This document shows positions 9,204-18,600 of a stretch of DNA of 64,000 nt, piece by piece. Origin of the DNA: Pseudohoeflea suaedae. GTDB taxonomy: Bacteria > Pseudomonadota > Alphaproteobacteria > Rhizobiales > Rhizobiaceae. The notes under the pieces were generated by a model, which did no database searches, was not told where the DNA came from, and saw only the letters and a list, made by a program, of their open reading frames with translations. The DNA lies in assembly GCF_004354915.1 (NCBI RefSeq), contig NZ_SMSI01000001.1:1-64000 (forward strand). The letters are read 5' to 3'. The translations under genes and the position numbers were made by a program. Within the stretch, counting starts at the first letter, position 1; every line of letters begins with the position of its first letter.

Positions 9204-9338
9204 GGGTATCTCCTCCCGTTGGGGTGAGCGAATGGCGAGTGGCGATGGACGAACAGGGGTGAACCGTTCGCTTCATTCGCCCTGTCCCCTATCCGCTTCT
9301 CCTTCCCTGTTTGCTAGTCCCTGCTCGCTACCCGCTCG
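9204..9338. repeat. Imperfect short-repeat spacer between coxS and coxL
   Basis: This 135-base spacer is unusually long for an S-L junction. Its coxL-proximal end (about 9219-9245) contains variants of GAGCGAATGGCGAGTGGCGA on the plus strand, and its coxS-proximal end (about 9312-9346) contains CTCGCTACCCGCTCGCTACTC, the same kind of unit in the opposite orientation. The two arms can pair only imperfectly. It looks like a small GAG(T/C)AGCGA-type intergenic repeat, not coding. Confidence 0.5.
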
Positions 9339-9830
<492 letters not shown>

Positions 9831-10000
9831 CGAATACCTCCCTATTCTGTCTGGCCTTTCGGCTCTTGCTTGTCCGGTCGAGCCGGACGTCGAGCCGTTT
9901 CGCCCATACTGTGAACAAGCATGTCAAAAACTGCAAGCGGCAGATTTCAAGTAAGTTTCGTCTTACCGAATGCGAAGAACCGGCCGGCCCGCGTCAGGGT

Positions 10001-11182
10001 TCAGCGCGAAAGCTCGCGCGTGGCCGCCTCCAGCCCCTTGAGCGTCATCGGATACATGCGGTCGGACAGGATCTGCCGGATCATCTGGGTCGACTGGGTA
10101 TATTGCCAATGCTGTTCGGGCGCAGGATTGAGCCATGCGACCTTCGGGAAATGCGCCAGCATCCGGTCGAGCCAGACCGCGCCGGCCTCCTCGTTCCAGT
10201 GCTCCACCGAACCGCCCTTCATGGCGATCTCATAGGGGCTCATCGCCGCGTCGCCGACGAAGATCACCCGATAGTCCGACCCGTAGGTGCGGATGAGATC
10301 GAAAGTCGGGAACGTCTCCTGACGCCGCCGGCGATTGTCCCGCCAGACCGTCTCGTAGAGACAGTTGTGAAAATAGAAATACTCCATGTGCCTGAACTCG
10401 GCCCGGGCGGCGGAAAACATCTCCTCCACCACCCGGATGTGATCGTCCATCGAGCCGCCGATATCGAAGAACATGAGAAGCTTGACGGCGTTGCGTCGCT
10501 CTGGCCGCGTCTTCACGTCGAGCCAGCCATGCTCGGCGGTCGAGCGGATGGTGCCGGCGAGATCGAGCTCGTCCTGCGCGCCTTCCCGCACCCAGCGCCG
10601 CAACCGCTTGAGCGCAACCTTGATGTTGCGGGTGCAGAGCTCGACGCTGTCGTCGAGGTTCTTGAATTCACGCTTGTCCCAGACCTTGACCGCGCGCCGA
10701 TGACGGCTTTGCTCCTGGCCGATCCGCACGTCTTCGGGATTGTAGCCGTAAGCGCCGAAAGGCGAGGTGCCGGCCGTGCCGATCCATTTCGACCCGCCCT
10801 GGTGCCGCTTCTGCTGCTCCTCGAGCCGCTCCTTCAGCGTCTCCATGAGTTTCTCGAAGCCACCGAGACTTTCGACGAGCTTCTTCTCCTCATCCGTCAG
10901 ATGTTTCTCGGCAAGCCGGCGCAGCCATTCCTCGGGCAGCGCGCGCGGATCCGCCCCGTCGCCGGACACCGCCTCGAGACCGCGGAAATAATGCGAGAAG
11001 ACGCGGTCGTAGCGGTCGATGAAACGCTCGTCCTTCACGAGCGCCGAACGGGCGAGGAAGTAGAAGCCCTCCACGTCATAAAGCGCCATGCCGTCATCGA
11101 GCGCCTCGATCAGCGTGAGATATTCGCGCAGCGAGACCGGGATACCGGCGGCCTTGAGTTCGAGGAAGAAAGGCAAAAACAT
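10001..11182 (-). CDS. vWA-domain protein, CoxE-like
   Basis: A 393-residue protein of the CoxE-like von Willebrand factor A family. The first 120 residues are helical and end in a charged coiled-coil-like stretch (LMETLKERLEEQQKR). A vWA fold starts near 230, where the metal-binding (MIDAS) motif reads DIGGS (240-244) followed by MDD, a variant of the usual DxSxS. In CO dehydrogenase gene clusters CoxE works with the AAA+ protein CoxD in inserting sulphur and copper at the active site; more generally MoxR/vWA pairs act as chaperones. The partner ATPase is at 14658-15500. It lies 170 bases upstream of coxS on the same strand, which supports a link, but homologues also occur without cox genes. 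Confidence 0.82.
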   Translation of the reverse strand: MFLPFFLELKAAGIPVSLREYLTLIEALDDGMALYDVEGFYFLARSALVKDERFIDRYDRVFSHYFRGLEAVSGDGADPRALPEEWLRRLAEKHLTDEEKKLVESLGGFEKLMETLKERLEEQQKRHQGGSKWIGTAGTSPFGAYGYNPEDVRIGQEQSRHRRAVKVWDKREFKNLDDSVELCTRNIKVALKRLRRWVREGAQDELDLAGTIRSTAEHGWLDVKTRPERRNAVKLLMFFDIGGSMDDHIRVVEEMFSAARAEFRHMEYFYFHNCLYETVWRDNRRRRQETFPTFDLIRTYGSDYRVIFVGDAAMSPYEIAMKGGSVEHWNEEAGAVWLDRMLAHFPKVAWLNPAPEQHWQYTQSTQMIRQILSDRMYPMTLKGLEAATRELSR

Positions 11183-11247
11183 GGGAGGGAAACTAGCGCT
11201 TGAGCGGCGCGCCCGCCAGCCCCACGCTCAAATCCTGCCCGCCACGC

Positions 11248-11763
11248 TCAAATCCTGTTCGAGGACGCGGCGGGACCGGGGAACGGATGATATCCGGGGC
11301 CGACCGTCAGCGGCTGATCCGGCACGACGTCGTCGCTCATCCGCGCCGCATAGCTTTTCTCCGCCGAGAAGAGAACCTCCGTCCGGGTCCGGTCATAGAG
11401 CGTGATCGATACGTGATAAGGCTGGTGGGCGACGACGCCGTGCACCGGGGGCGAGCGCATCCCGTAGCGGCTGGTGCGGGCAGTGACCCGCTTCTCGACG
11501 ACCAGCGGTGGTCCGCCTCCGGGATCTTCGAATTCGGCGACCAGCAGGGAGCCGTTGGAGACCGGCCTGACGACCATCGCCGTGAAGCCGTAGAACACTT
11601 CGGCGACACGATAATTGTAGATGAACCCGCCGCCGGCGATGATGATGGCCGGCTTTTTCGTCGGGTCGTCCCGCGTCGCCCAGCCCATGGCGAAGGCGAG
11701 CGCCGCGACCAGCACCATCCCGATGCCGATCATCTCGGCGGTCCTGTCTTCCCTGTATGCCAT
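11248..11763 (-). CDS. Conserved hypothetical protein with one N-terminal membrane anchor
   Basis: A 171-residue protein I do not recognise. After a short charged N-terminus it has one hydrophobic segment (about residues 11-28, GIGMVLVAALAFAMGWATR), then a mainly beta-like soluble part rich in V, T and Y, ending in a proline-rich tail. It is probably anchored in the inner membrane with the body in the periplasm. A GGAG ribosome-binding site lies 8 bases before the ATG. It stands alone between the GNAT gene and the vWA gene, all on the minus strand. There is no catalytic motif to suggest a function. Confidence 0.7.
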   Translation of the reverse strand: MAYREDRTAEMIGIGMVLVAALAFAMGWATRDDPTKKPAIIIAGGGFIYNYRVAEVFYGFTAMVVRPVSNGSLLVAEFEDPGGGPPLVVEKRVTARTSRYGMRSPPVHGVVAHQPYHVSITLYDRTRTEVLFSAEKSYAARMSDDVVPDQPLTVGPGYHPFPGPAASSNRI

Positions 11764-11829
11764 TGCGCAGGACTCCGGCTGAAGAGAGAATTCAGCATAG
11801 CGCAGTTCAGCCAGCGAAGAAATACGGCG

Positions 11830-12285
11830 CTAGGGGCGGTTGTACTTGATGAAGGGCGTGAGCTTGCCGATGCGATCATAGAGCCTGCGGCCGGCTTCGT
11901 TGAACTCCTGCGTCATCCAGTAGACGCCCGGCGCGCCTTCATCATCGGCAGCCCTGTACACCGCTTCGATCAGTGCCCGGCCGATGCCCTGCCCGCGCAT
12001 GTCCGGATCGGCATAGAGATCCTGCAGGTAGCAGACATTCTCGACCTTCCAGCAGTGCCGGTGGAACAGGAAATGAACGAGTCCCACCGGATTGCCGTCA
12101 ACCTCAGCGAGGTAGCCGCGATACTCGTTGTCGACACCGGCATTGCCCTTGAGCAAGCGTCCGAACGTCGTTTGATAGACCTCTTCCGACACTTCGGATT
12201 CGTAGAATTCGAGGTAGCCGGTCCAGAGCCTGCGCCATTCGCTCTCGTCATCGGCCCCTATCGGGCGGATTGTCACGTCGGTCAT
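11830..12285 (-). CDS. GNAT-family N-acetyltransferase
   Basis: A 151-residue acetyltransferase of the GCN5 family. The core acetyl-CoA-binding loop is visible as [18 protein letters not shown] (the R/Q-x-x-G-x-G/A motif), preceded by a beta strand with [13 protein letters not shown]. Its start overlaps the metA stop by 4 bases (ATGA), so it is translated with metA and would share the SAM-II riboswitch. The acceptor is unknown. The link to metA suggests a role in amino-acid metabolism, such as modifying a methionine-related metabolite, but that is only inferred from coupling. Confidence 0.85.
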   Translation of the reverse strand: MTDVTIRPIGADDESEWRRLWTGYLEFYESEVSEEVYQTTFGRLLKGNAGVDNEYRGYLAEVDGNPVGLVHFLFHRHCWKVENVCYLQDLYADPDMRGQGIGRALIEAVYRAADDEGAPGVYWMTQEFNEAGRRLYDRIGKLTPFIKYNRP

Positions 12286-13226
12286 ACCCTCGCCTCTCCT
12301 TCCGCCGCGTGCCTGTCCTCGCCCACGTCGACGAGATCGAACGGCGTGGTCTGGTAGACCTGGTTGATCCAGTTGCCGAAAAGCAGGAAGGCGTGGCTGC
12401 GCCAGCGGTTGAGCGGCTTGCGCTCGGGATCGTCGGAGGGGAAGTAGTTCTTCGGAACCCTGATCGGCTTGCCCGCCTGCACGTCCCGGAAATACTCGTC
12501 CGCAAGCGTGCCGGAATCATACTCGATGTGATTGAAGATATAGAGCCGGTTGGCGAATTTCTCGTGCAGCAGGCAAATGCCGGTCTCTTCCGATTCCATC
12601 AGCACGTCGAGGTTAGACGGCAGGTCGTCGCGGCGCACTTCCGTCCAGCGCGAGACCGAAACCTGAAAGTCGTCAGAAAAACCCGAGAGATAGGGCGAGG
12701 CCGGCGCGAGATTGCTGTGCCGGAACACGCCGAACGCCTTCTCCGGCAATTCGTATTTCGGCACCTTGTGAAAATGCCAGGCGGCCGCCATCGCGCCCCA
12801 GCAGACGAAGAACGATGAATGGACATGGGTCGTCGTCCAGTCGAGAATCTGCTCCATCTCCGACCAGTAGCCGACTTCCTCGAAGGGAAGTTTCTCGACA
12901 GGGGCACCGGTGATGATGAAGCCGTCGAACTTGCGATCCTTGATCTCGTCCCAGGTGTTGTAGAAGTTGAACAGATGCTCCTCGGAGGTGTTCTTCGCCT
13001 GGTGCGAGCCGATCCGCACGAGTGTCAGCTCCACCTGCAGCGGCGACGACCCGACCAGGCGGGCGATCTGCGACTCGGTGACGATCTTGTTCGGCATGAG
13101 GTTGAGAAGGCCGATCTGGAGGGGACGGATATCCTGCCGGATAGCGGCAGATTCATCCATGATCTGGATGCCTTCGCGCACGAGCACGTCGCGGGCTGGC
13201 AAACCATCGGGGATCCTGATCGGCAT
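12282..13226 (-). CDS. metA: Homoserine O-acyltransferase MetA
   Basis: A 314-residue enzyme that acylates the hydroxyl of homoserine, the first committed step of methionine synthesis. The sequence starts [15 protein letters not shown] and shows the catalytic cysteine region [14 protein letters not shown] and the HSN motif [16 protein letters not shown], both typical of the MetA (HTS) family. Many alphaproteobacterial and Gram-positive MetA proteins use acetyl-CoA instead of succinyl-CoA, so the acyl donor is left open. The start at 13226 places the SAM-II riboswitch 75 bases upstream; an open frame continues upstream but has no support. It is translationally coupled to the GNAT gene. Confidence 0.92.
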   Translation of the reverse strand: MPIRIPDGLPARDVLVREGIQIMDESAAIRQDIRPLQIGLLNLMPNKIVTESQIARLVGSSPLQVELTLVRIGSHQAKNTSEEHLFNFYNTWDEIKDRKFDGFIITGAPVEKLPFEEVGYWSEMEQILDWTTTHVHSSFFVCWGAMAAAWHFHKVPKYELPEKAFGVFRHSNLAPASPYLSGFSDDFQVSVSRWTEVRRDDLPSNLDVLMESEETGICLLHEKFANRLYIFNHIEYDSGTLADEYFRDVQAGKPIRVPKNYFPSDDPERKPLNRWRSHAFLLFGNWINQVYQTTPFDLVDVGEDRHAAEGEARV

Positions 13227-13301
13227 CGGCTTTTCACTCCATCTGCTGCCGGCCGTATTCGTCTTCCGAACTGGCTTCCGGTGCGATGGGTAACTGCCCA
13301 C

Positions 13302-13358
13302 GGCCCTTTAGCGAGTTGTTTAACGTGGCTGCAAGCCGGCCGGCCAAATCACCACAGT
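13302..13358 (-). ncRNA. SAM-II riboswitch upstream of metA
   Basis: On the minus strand the leader reads GTGGTGATTTG, then a GC-rich loop, GGCTTGCAGCCAC, GTTAAA and GCTAAAG. This matches the SAM-II (metA) consensus: P1 stem GTGG/CCAC, the conserved UGAUUU strand, and the downstream GCUAAA that pairs to form the pseudoknot. SAM-II elements shut off translation of methionine genes when S-adenosylmethionine is plentiful; here the pseudoknot lies about 75 bases before the metA ATG. It would control metA and the coupled GNAT gene. Confidence 0.9.
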
Positions 13359-13398
13359 GGAATGCAGATAATCCTTTGCCGCCGGGCGGTCAAGAAAG

Positions 13399-14562
13399 CT
13401 ACTCGGCGGCGGTGGCAAGCGCGGCGGCGGAACTATCGTCCTTTATGGCGATCTCGAAGCGGTAGCCGTCCCGGGTGCCACCGAAACGCGGCGTCGCTCC
13501 CAATTGCCGCGCCATCGACATGATCACACGGTTGCCGAGCCCTTCCGTGGTTGCGTTGTCGTTTTCACCCGTACCGGTTCCGTTGTCGCTGAGAACGATC
13601 TTGTAGTCGGGACCTTCCTGGCGGCCGATGACCTGGACGAGGCCGTTGGCGCGGCCCTGGAACGCATGCTTGAAGGAGTTGGTGACGAATTCGTTGAAGA
13701 TGACCGAGAAGGCCGTCGCCCGCTGGGGCTGGACCCTGATCGGCTCCATTTCGACTTCCAGCGAAACTCCCGCCGGCGCGGTCTGCCGCAAGAGGTTGCT
13801 TAGCCGTTCCGCAAGCTGCGGAAGCGAGACCTGACCATGCTCGGAGGCCAGGTAGAGTTCCTGGTGCAGCGCACTGATGGCATTGATGCGTGCGGCAGCC
13901 GCTTCCAGCACCTTCTTCGCTTCAGGGCTGGCTTCCCGGCGCATCTGCATGGTGATGAACGACGTGACCATGGCGAGAGAGTTCTTCACCCGGTGATCGA
14001 CCTCGCGCGCGAGCAGATCGCGCTCGGCAAGCGACTCCTCGAGTTCCCGGCGGATGGTGATCTCCGTCTTGAGCCGGCGACGCAGTTCCAGCTGCGCCAT
14101 CACCTGATCCCCCAGGACACGGAGGGCGAACTTCTGGTCCTCATCGAGTTCGCGCGGCTTGTGGTCGAGGACGCAGAGCATGCCGAGCGGCAACCCGTCA
14201 TCGCTGACCAGTGGAGCGCCGGCGTAAAATCGCACCGGACTTTCCGCAGCCGTCACGATGTCCATATCCGCGGTACGCGCGTCCTTGGTCGTGTCGCTGA
14301 TCTCGAAAATGCCGTCCATGCCCATGCCATGGGCGCAGATGGAGTTTTCGAGCCCCGTCTCGCTGTCGGGAAAACCGGTCTTCGCCTTGAACCACTGCCG
14401 GTCGCGGTCCACCAGCGAGACGAGCGAGACCGGCGCGCCGGTGATCTTGGAGGCAAGCGCGACGAGATTGTCGAACTCGCTTTCCTGCAAGGTGTCCAGA
14501 ATGTCGTAATCGGCAAGCCGCTCGAGACGTTCGTCCTCGCGGGGGTGGAGATCAGCCTTCAA
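13399..14562 (-). CDS. Sensor histidine kinase, GAF plus HisKA_2 type
   Basis: A 387-residue cytoplasmic kinase with no membrane segment. Residues 20-155 form a GAF domain (start YDILDTLQESEFD, and ICAHGMGMDG in the middle). A coiled linker leads to the HisKA_2 box EVDHRVKNSLAMV with phospho-acceptor H190. The HATPase domain shows the N-box FNEFVTNSFKHAF and G-box SDNGTG. HisKA_2/HWE kinases of alphaproteobacteria often feed the general stress response or light signalling. No response regulator is adjacent, so it is an orphan. The GAF domain resembles those preceding diguanylate cyclases and kinases that sense small ligands or redox. It lies between the SAM-II leader and moxR. Confidence 0.88.
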   Translation of the reverse strand: MKADLHPREDERLERLADYDILDTLQESEFDNLVALASKITGAPVSLVSLVDRDRQWFKAKTGFPDSETGLENSICAHGMGMDGIFEISDTTKDARTADMDIVTAAESPVRFYAGAPLVSDDGLPLGMLCVLDHKPRELDEDQKFALRVLGDQVMAQLELRRRLKTEITIRRELEESLAERDLLAREVDHRVKNSLAMVTSFITMQMRREASPEAKKVLEAAAARINAISALHQELYLASEHGQVSLPQLAERLSNLLRQTAPAGVSLEVEMEPIRVQPQRATAFSVIFNEFVTNSFKHAFQGRANGLVQVIGRQEGPDYKIVLSDNGTGTGENDNATTEGLGNRVIMSMARQLGATPRFGGTRDGYRFEIAIKDDSSAAALATAAE

Positions 14563-14657
14563 TGCGCAGTCCTATCAAGATGGGTACTCACAATACGCCT
14601 CAATCGGCAGCGCATCGGCAAGGTTCTGTATTTCGGTAACTAGGAAACGGTAGCGCA

Positions 14658-15500
14658 TTATCCACCCCGCTGTCGCGCCAGAAATGCGAGCCTCTCGAAC
14701 AGATGGACGTCCTGCTCGTTTTTCAGAAGCGCGCCATGGAGCCGGGGAAGCGCATTCTTTACGTCGCCGCGCAGGTCCTCGGGGGCGACATCGTCGGCGA
14801 CCAGCAACCGGATCCAGTCGAGGACCTCCGAGGTCGAAGGCCGCTTTTTCAGCCCCGCCGTTTCCCTGATCTCGTAGAACTGCGTCAGCGCCGCGCTGAC
14901 CAGCGCCTTCTTGATACCCGGATAATGAACGTCGACGATCTTCTGCAGCGTCTCCATCTCGGGGAAGCGGATATAATGGAAGAAGCAGCGGCGCAGGAAG
15001 GCATCCGGCAATTCCTTCTCGTTGTTGGAGGTGATGATGACGATCGGCCGCTGCCTCGCTCTCACCATTTCGCCCGTCTCGTAGACGTGAAACTCCATCC
15101 GGTCGAGTTCTTGCAGCAGATCGTTCGGAAACTCGATATCGGCCTTGTCGATCTCGTCGATCAGCAGGACGACTTTCCTGTCGGCATCGAACGCTTCCCA
15201 TAACTTGCCGCGGCGGATGTAATTGGAGATGTCGTTGACGCGCTCGTCGCCGAGCTGGCTGTCGCGCAGCCGGTTGACGGCGTCATATTCGTAAAGCCCC
15301 TGCTGCGCCTTGGTGGTCGACTTGATCGACCACTCGATCAGGTCCAGACCGAGGGAGCCTGCAACCTGCCGTGCCAGCTCCGTCTTGCCGGTACCGGGCT
15401 CGCCCTTGACGAGGAGCGGACGCTCGAGGCGGATCGCGGCGTTGACCGCGATCGTGAGGTCCTTGTCGGCGACGTAACTCTCGGTACCTTCGAATTTCAT
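14658..15500 (-). CDS. MoxR-family AAA+ ATPase (CoxD-like)
   Basis: A 280-residue AAA+ ATPase with Walker A GEPGTGKT (33-40), Walker B VLLIDEIDKA (111-120), the pore-like loop KSTTKAQQGLYEYDAV (60-75) and sensor 1 IITSNNEKELPDAFLRRC. MoxR proteins work with vWA-domain partners to mature or activate enzyme complexes; the CoxE-like vWA protein at 10001-11182 is the obvious partner in this window. The start at 15500 (MKFEGTESYV) matches the usual N-terminus of the family; an ATG three codons upstream (15509) is also possible. The gene is divergent from the small protein at 15654. The functional link to coxSLM is inferred. Confidence 0.88.
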   Translation of the reverse strand: MKFEGTESYVADKDLTIAVNAAIRLERPLLVKGEPGTGKTELARQVAGSLGLDLIEWSIKSTTKAQQGLYEYDAVNRLRDSQLGDERVNDISNYIRRGKLWEAFDADRKVVLLIDEIDKADIEFPNDLLQELDRMEFHVYETGEMVRARQRPIVIITSNNEKELPDAFLRRCFFHYIRFPEMETLQKIVDVHYPGIKKALVSAALTQFYEIRETAGLKKRPSTSEVLDWIRLLVADDVAPEDLRGDVKNALPRLHGALLKNEQDVHLFERLAFLARQRGG

Positions 15501-15653
15501 GCTCGGCATCCCCTTGTGTCCCTCCCTGCACACCACAAACCCGCACTGCACGCAAGGAGTTCCGGCCGGACGGCGATATTGCGCCAGATCAAGGCGCGCC
15601 GCGCGGTGCGATCTCATCATTTGTCTGGAGCAACAGGACCATCGGAGGATACG

Positions 15654-16025
15654 ATGTCTCTCTACCACATTCGCCTTGAAATGGCCCGCAACAAGCAGTT
15701 TCCGGACGGCAATCCCGCCCGCGGCTACGACATTGTGGCGCCCCTCGATGCCGCGCGCCATCTCGACCGGGAGGCATGGAAGAAAGCGCCCGGTTCGGCG
15801 ACCGTGACACGCTTCTGGGACGGTGAACGGGCCGCGCTCGGTCTCCTCGTCTGGCACAGGAAGGGCGGCTGGGCCTTCGACTACGAACCCGGAACCGACG
15901 AGGACGACGAATCCGGCTTCCGTTTCGCCGACCATGAATTCGCGCCGGGCGAATATGTCTCGGTCCGCGACCATGGCGCGGACGAGTTGCACACCTTCGT
16001 GGTGAGATCGGTCACGCCCGCCTGA
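15654..16025 (+). CDS. Conserved hypothetical protein, 123 residues
   Basis: A small soluble acidic protein I know only as a rhizobial conserved hypothetical. It begins MSLYHIRLEMARNKQFPDGN and is rich in D, E, W and F in its second half. The ATG at 15654 has a good GGAGG ribosome-binding site 5 bases upstream, which decides the start over an in-frame upstream codon. There is no signal peptide, membrane helix or catalytic motif. It is divergent from moxR, with 153 bases between the two starts, and convergent with uup, whose stop is 24 bases away. Function unknown. Confidence 0.75.
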   Translation: MSLYHIRLEMARNKQFPDGNPARGYDIVAPLDAARHLDREAWKKAPGSATVTRFWDGERAALGLLVWHRKGGWAFDYEPGTDEDDESGFRFADHEFAPGEYVSVRDHGADELHTFVVRSVTPA

Positions 16026-16049
16026 CGGGTCGCGCGATATCCATGCGGC

Positions 16050-17882
16050 TCAGGACTCGATTTCCTCGCGCAGGATTTCGAGTTCGAGCCATTCGCTTTC
16101 CATCGCCTCATGCTCGGCCCGGCTGGCCTCGAGGGTCTTGGCAAGCTTGGCGAAACCGTCGGGATCGCGGGCAAAGAGCTGCGGATCCGCCATCTTGCGC
16201 TCGATCTCGGCGATCTTCGTCTCTGCCTCCGCAATGCGGCCCGGCAGCGTTTCGAGCGCGAATTTCTGCTTGTAGGACAGCTTCTTCGAGCCCGAGCCCG
16301 GCGACGGCTTGTCACTACTGCCGCTCTCAGCGGATTTCTTCGACTTCGCCGCTTCGTTTGCGGCCTTTTCGGCTTTCGCCTCGTCACGGCGCTGCGCCAG
16401 CATGTCGGTGTAGCCGCCGGCATAGACGATCCAGCGACCGTCCGGGTTGATCGTATCGGCGGGCGCGATGGTGACCGCTGCCGTCCGGTCGAGGAAGTCA
16501 CGATCGTGGCTGACCAGAAGAACGGTGCCGGCATAGCCTGTCACGATCTCCTCGAGCAGATCGAGCGTTTCCATGTCGAGATCGTTGGTCGGTTCGTCGA
16601 GGATCAGCAGGTTCGAGGGCTTGGCGAGAATGCGGGCCAGGACCAGCCGCGCCTTCTCGCCACCGGAAAGGTTGCGGATCGGCGTGCGCGCCTGTTCGGG
16701 CGCGAAGAGGAAATCCTTCATGTAGCCGGTCACATGCTTCTGCTCGCCGTTGACCAGGAGGTTCTCTCCGCGACCGTCTGTCAGATAATGCGCCAACGTA
16801 TCGTCCGGATCGAGGGCTGCGCGCTTCTGGTCGAGCCGGGCAATCTCCAGATTGGTGCCGAGCTTGACGAAACCCGCATCCGGCGCGAGTTCGCCGGTCA
16901 GCATCTTGAGAAGCGTGGTCTTGCCTGCCCCGTTGGGCCCGACGAAGCCGATACATTCGCCGCGATGGATCCTGAGCGAAAAATCGCGCACGATCGGGCG
17001 GCTCTCATAGGTCTTGGCAATCCCTTCCGCTTCGACCACCAGCTTGCCGGAATCGCGCGCCTCGCTCACCTGCACGCTGGCGCGTCCCTGCGGACCGCGA
17101 TGCTCGCGGTGCTCCTTCCTCAGCGCATGCAGTTCGCCGAGACGGCGCACATTGCGCTTGCGGCGGGCGGTCACGCCATAGCGCAGCCAGTGCTCCTCGC
17201 GCTCGATCTGGCGGCCGAGCTTGTGCTGCTCGGTGGCCTCGGCTTCCAGAACCTCGTCGCGCCAGGCCTCGAAATGGGAGAAGTCCTTCTCCAGACGCTG
17301 CGCCCGTCCGCGGTCGAGCCAGAGGGTGACGCGGCTCACGCGCTCGAGGAAACGACGGTCGTGGGAAATCACCAGGACCGCGCTTTTCATGCGGCGGATT
17401 TCCTCTTCCAGCCATTCGATGGCGGGAAGATCGAGATGGTTGGTCGGTTCGTCCAGAAGCAGGATATCCGGATCGGGCGCCAGCGCACGAGCCAGGGCGG
17501 CCCGACGCGCCTCCCCGCCTGACAGGGAAGCGGGATCCTCTTCACCGGTCAGTCCCAACTGATCGAGCAGATAGGTCACACGGTGCAGATCGTCGGCGGG
17601 GCCCAGACCGGCCTCCGCATAGGCACGCACCGTCTCGAACCCGTCGAAATCGGGCGACTGCGAGAGATAGCGCACGGTCGAGGAAGGGTGCCGGAAGATC
17701 TCGCCCGACTGCGGCTCGACCTGTCCGGCCGCAATCTTCAAAAGCGTCGATTTGCCCGAGCCGTTGCGCCCGACGAGACAGATCCGGTCGCCCGGTTCGA
17801 CCTGCAGGTCAACGCCGTCGAGCAACGGCGTACCGCCGAAGGACAGCGAAACATCTTCGAGTTTGAGAATGGGCGGCGCCAT
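16050..17882 (-). CDS. uup: ABC-F family ATPase Uup
   Basis: A 610-residue soluble protein with two ABC ATPase domains in tandem and no membrane part. Domain 1 has Walker A GRNGSGKST (38-46), signature LSGGEARR (120-127) and Walker B ILLLDEP (140-146). A charged linker (EREEHWLRYGVTARRKRN) follows, then domain 2 with GPNGAGKTT and LSGGEKAR. The C-terminus is a coiled coil starting LSYKQKFALETLPGRI, the DNA- and ribosome-interacting tail typical of Uup. ABC-F proteins act on ribosomes or, for Uup, affect precise excision and branch migration. The start at 17882 leaves one base to the thiN stop, so the two are probably co-transcribed. Confidence 0.9.
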   Translation of the reverse strand: MAPPILKLEDVSLSFGGTPLLDGVDLQVEPGDRICLVGRNGSGKSTLLKIAAGQVEPQSGEIFRHPSSTVRYLSQSPDFDGFETVRAYAEAGLGPADDLHRVTYLLDQLGLTGEEDPASLSGGEARRAALARALAPDPDILLLDEPTNHLDLPAIEWLEEEIRRMKSAVLVISHDRRFLERVSRVTLWLDRGRAQRLEKDFSHFEAWRDEVLEAEATEQHKLGRQIEREEHWLRYGVTARRKRNVRRLGELHALRKEHREHRGPQGRASVQVSEARDSGKLVVEAEGIAKTYESRPIVRDFSLRIHRGECIGFVGPNGAGKTTLLKMLTGELAPDAGFVKLGTNLEIARLDQKRAALDPDDTLAHYLTDGRGENLLVNGEQKHVTGYMKDFLFAPEQARTPIRNLSGGEKARLVLARILAKPSNLLILDEPTNDLDMETLDLLEEIVTGYAGTVLLVSHDRDFLDRTAAVTIAPADTINPDGRWIVYAGGYTDMLAQRRDEAKAEKAANEAAKSKKSAESGSSDKPSPGSGSKKLSYKQKFALETLPGRIAEAETKIAEIERKMADPQLFARDPDGFAKLAKTLEASRAEHEAMESEWLELEILREEIES

Positions 17883-17883
17883 G

Positions 17884-18531
17884 TCAGCTCCCGGAAAAAT
17901 CATGCGGACGGGCAATGAGAAGCCCACGTCCGGAGTTGAGGCCCACGGTCACGGGGCCCTCTGCGATATTGGACAGGGTGCGCGAACTGCCGAAGGCCAT
18001 GTCCAGGCCGTCGAGAGGATAGCGCGCGTTCTCGATCACGACGCCTTCGAGATCGGAGAACGGCAGGATCGAGAACAGCGCCCCCTTGGGTAGGTCGATA
18101 GTGAAACGCCCCGACAGAACCGGTACTGCCTCTTCATCGCCGGAGGTCAGGACGATGTTCAGCCCGCGCTCGGCCAGCGCGACCGCCTTGATCATGTGCA
18201 GTCCGGCGTGATCGGTCCGCTCCCCTTCCAGCGCTCCCACGAGGACGAGTTTCCGAGCGCCGCGCTCGAGCGCCGCCTCGATGGCGAGTTCACCGTCGGT
18301 GTAGTTCTTTTCCGCCGGATGGACCTGTCGTTCGACGTTTGGCCAGGCCTCGTGATCGCTCTGAACTGCGGAATCGAAATCCCCCATCCACAGCTCGGGC
18401 GTCAGCCCCAGAGCCGTGGCATGGCGGATGCCGCTGTCGGCGGCGATGACGCGGGCGCCGTCGACGAGCGCGCGCACGCGGTCATCGACCGAAAGCGCGC
18501 CGCCGAGAAGGATTGCGAAAGTGGTCGTCAT
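17884..18531 (-). CDS. thiN: Thiamine pyrophosphokinase
   Basis: A 215-residue enzyme that transfers pyrophosphate from ATP to thiamine, making thiamine pyrophosphate (TPP) from salvaged thiamine. Family hallmarks are ADSGIRHATALGLTPELWMGDFDS, here in two parts around residues 31-53, the KNYTDGELAI stretch and GALEGERTDH. The start at 18531 (MTTTFAILLGG) fits the usual N-terminus; longer in-frame starts would run into the riboswitch region. It is divergent from the TPP-controlled thiamine importer thiBPQ, so import and activation of thiamine are encoded side by side. Downstream is uup. Confidence 0.9.
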   Translation of the reverse strand: MTTTFAILLGGALSVDDRVRALVDGARVIAADSGIRHATALGLTPELWMGDFDSAVQSDHEAWPNVERQVHPAEKNYTDGELAIEAALERGARKLVLVGALEGERTDHAGLHMIKAVALAERGLNIVLTSGDEEAVPVLSGRFTIDLPKGALFSILPFSDLEGVVIENARYPLDGLDMAFGSSRTLSNIAEGPVTVGLNSGRGLLIARPHDFSGS

Positions 18532-18600
18532 GGGCTGACGCACATAGCAGGTTTTGCGCCCCTTGCCAGAGGTCGCCATGCAAACTATGTCTGGAATTGC

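Noticed and set aside
7608-9227. Long plus-strand frame opposite coxL
   Set aside because: Shadow frame; coxL has all molybdopterin motifs.
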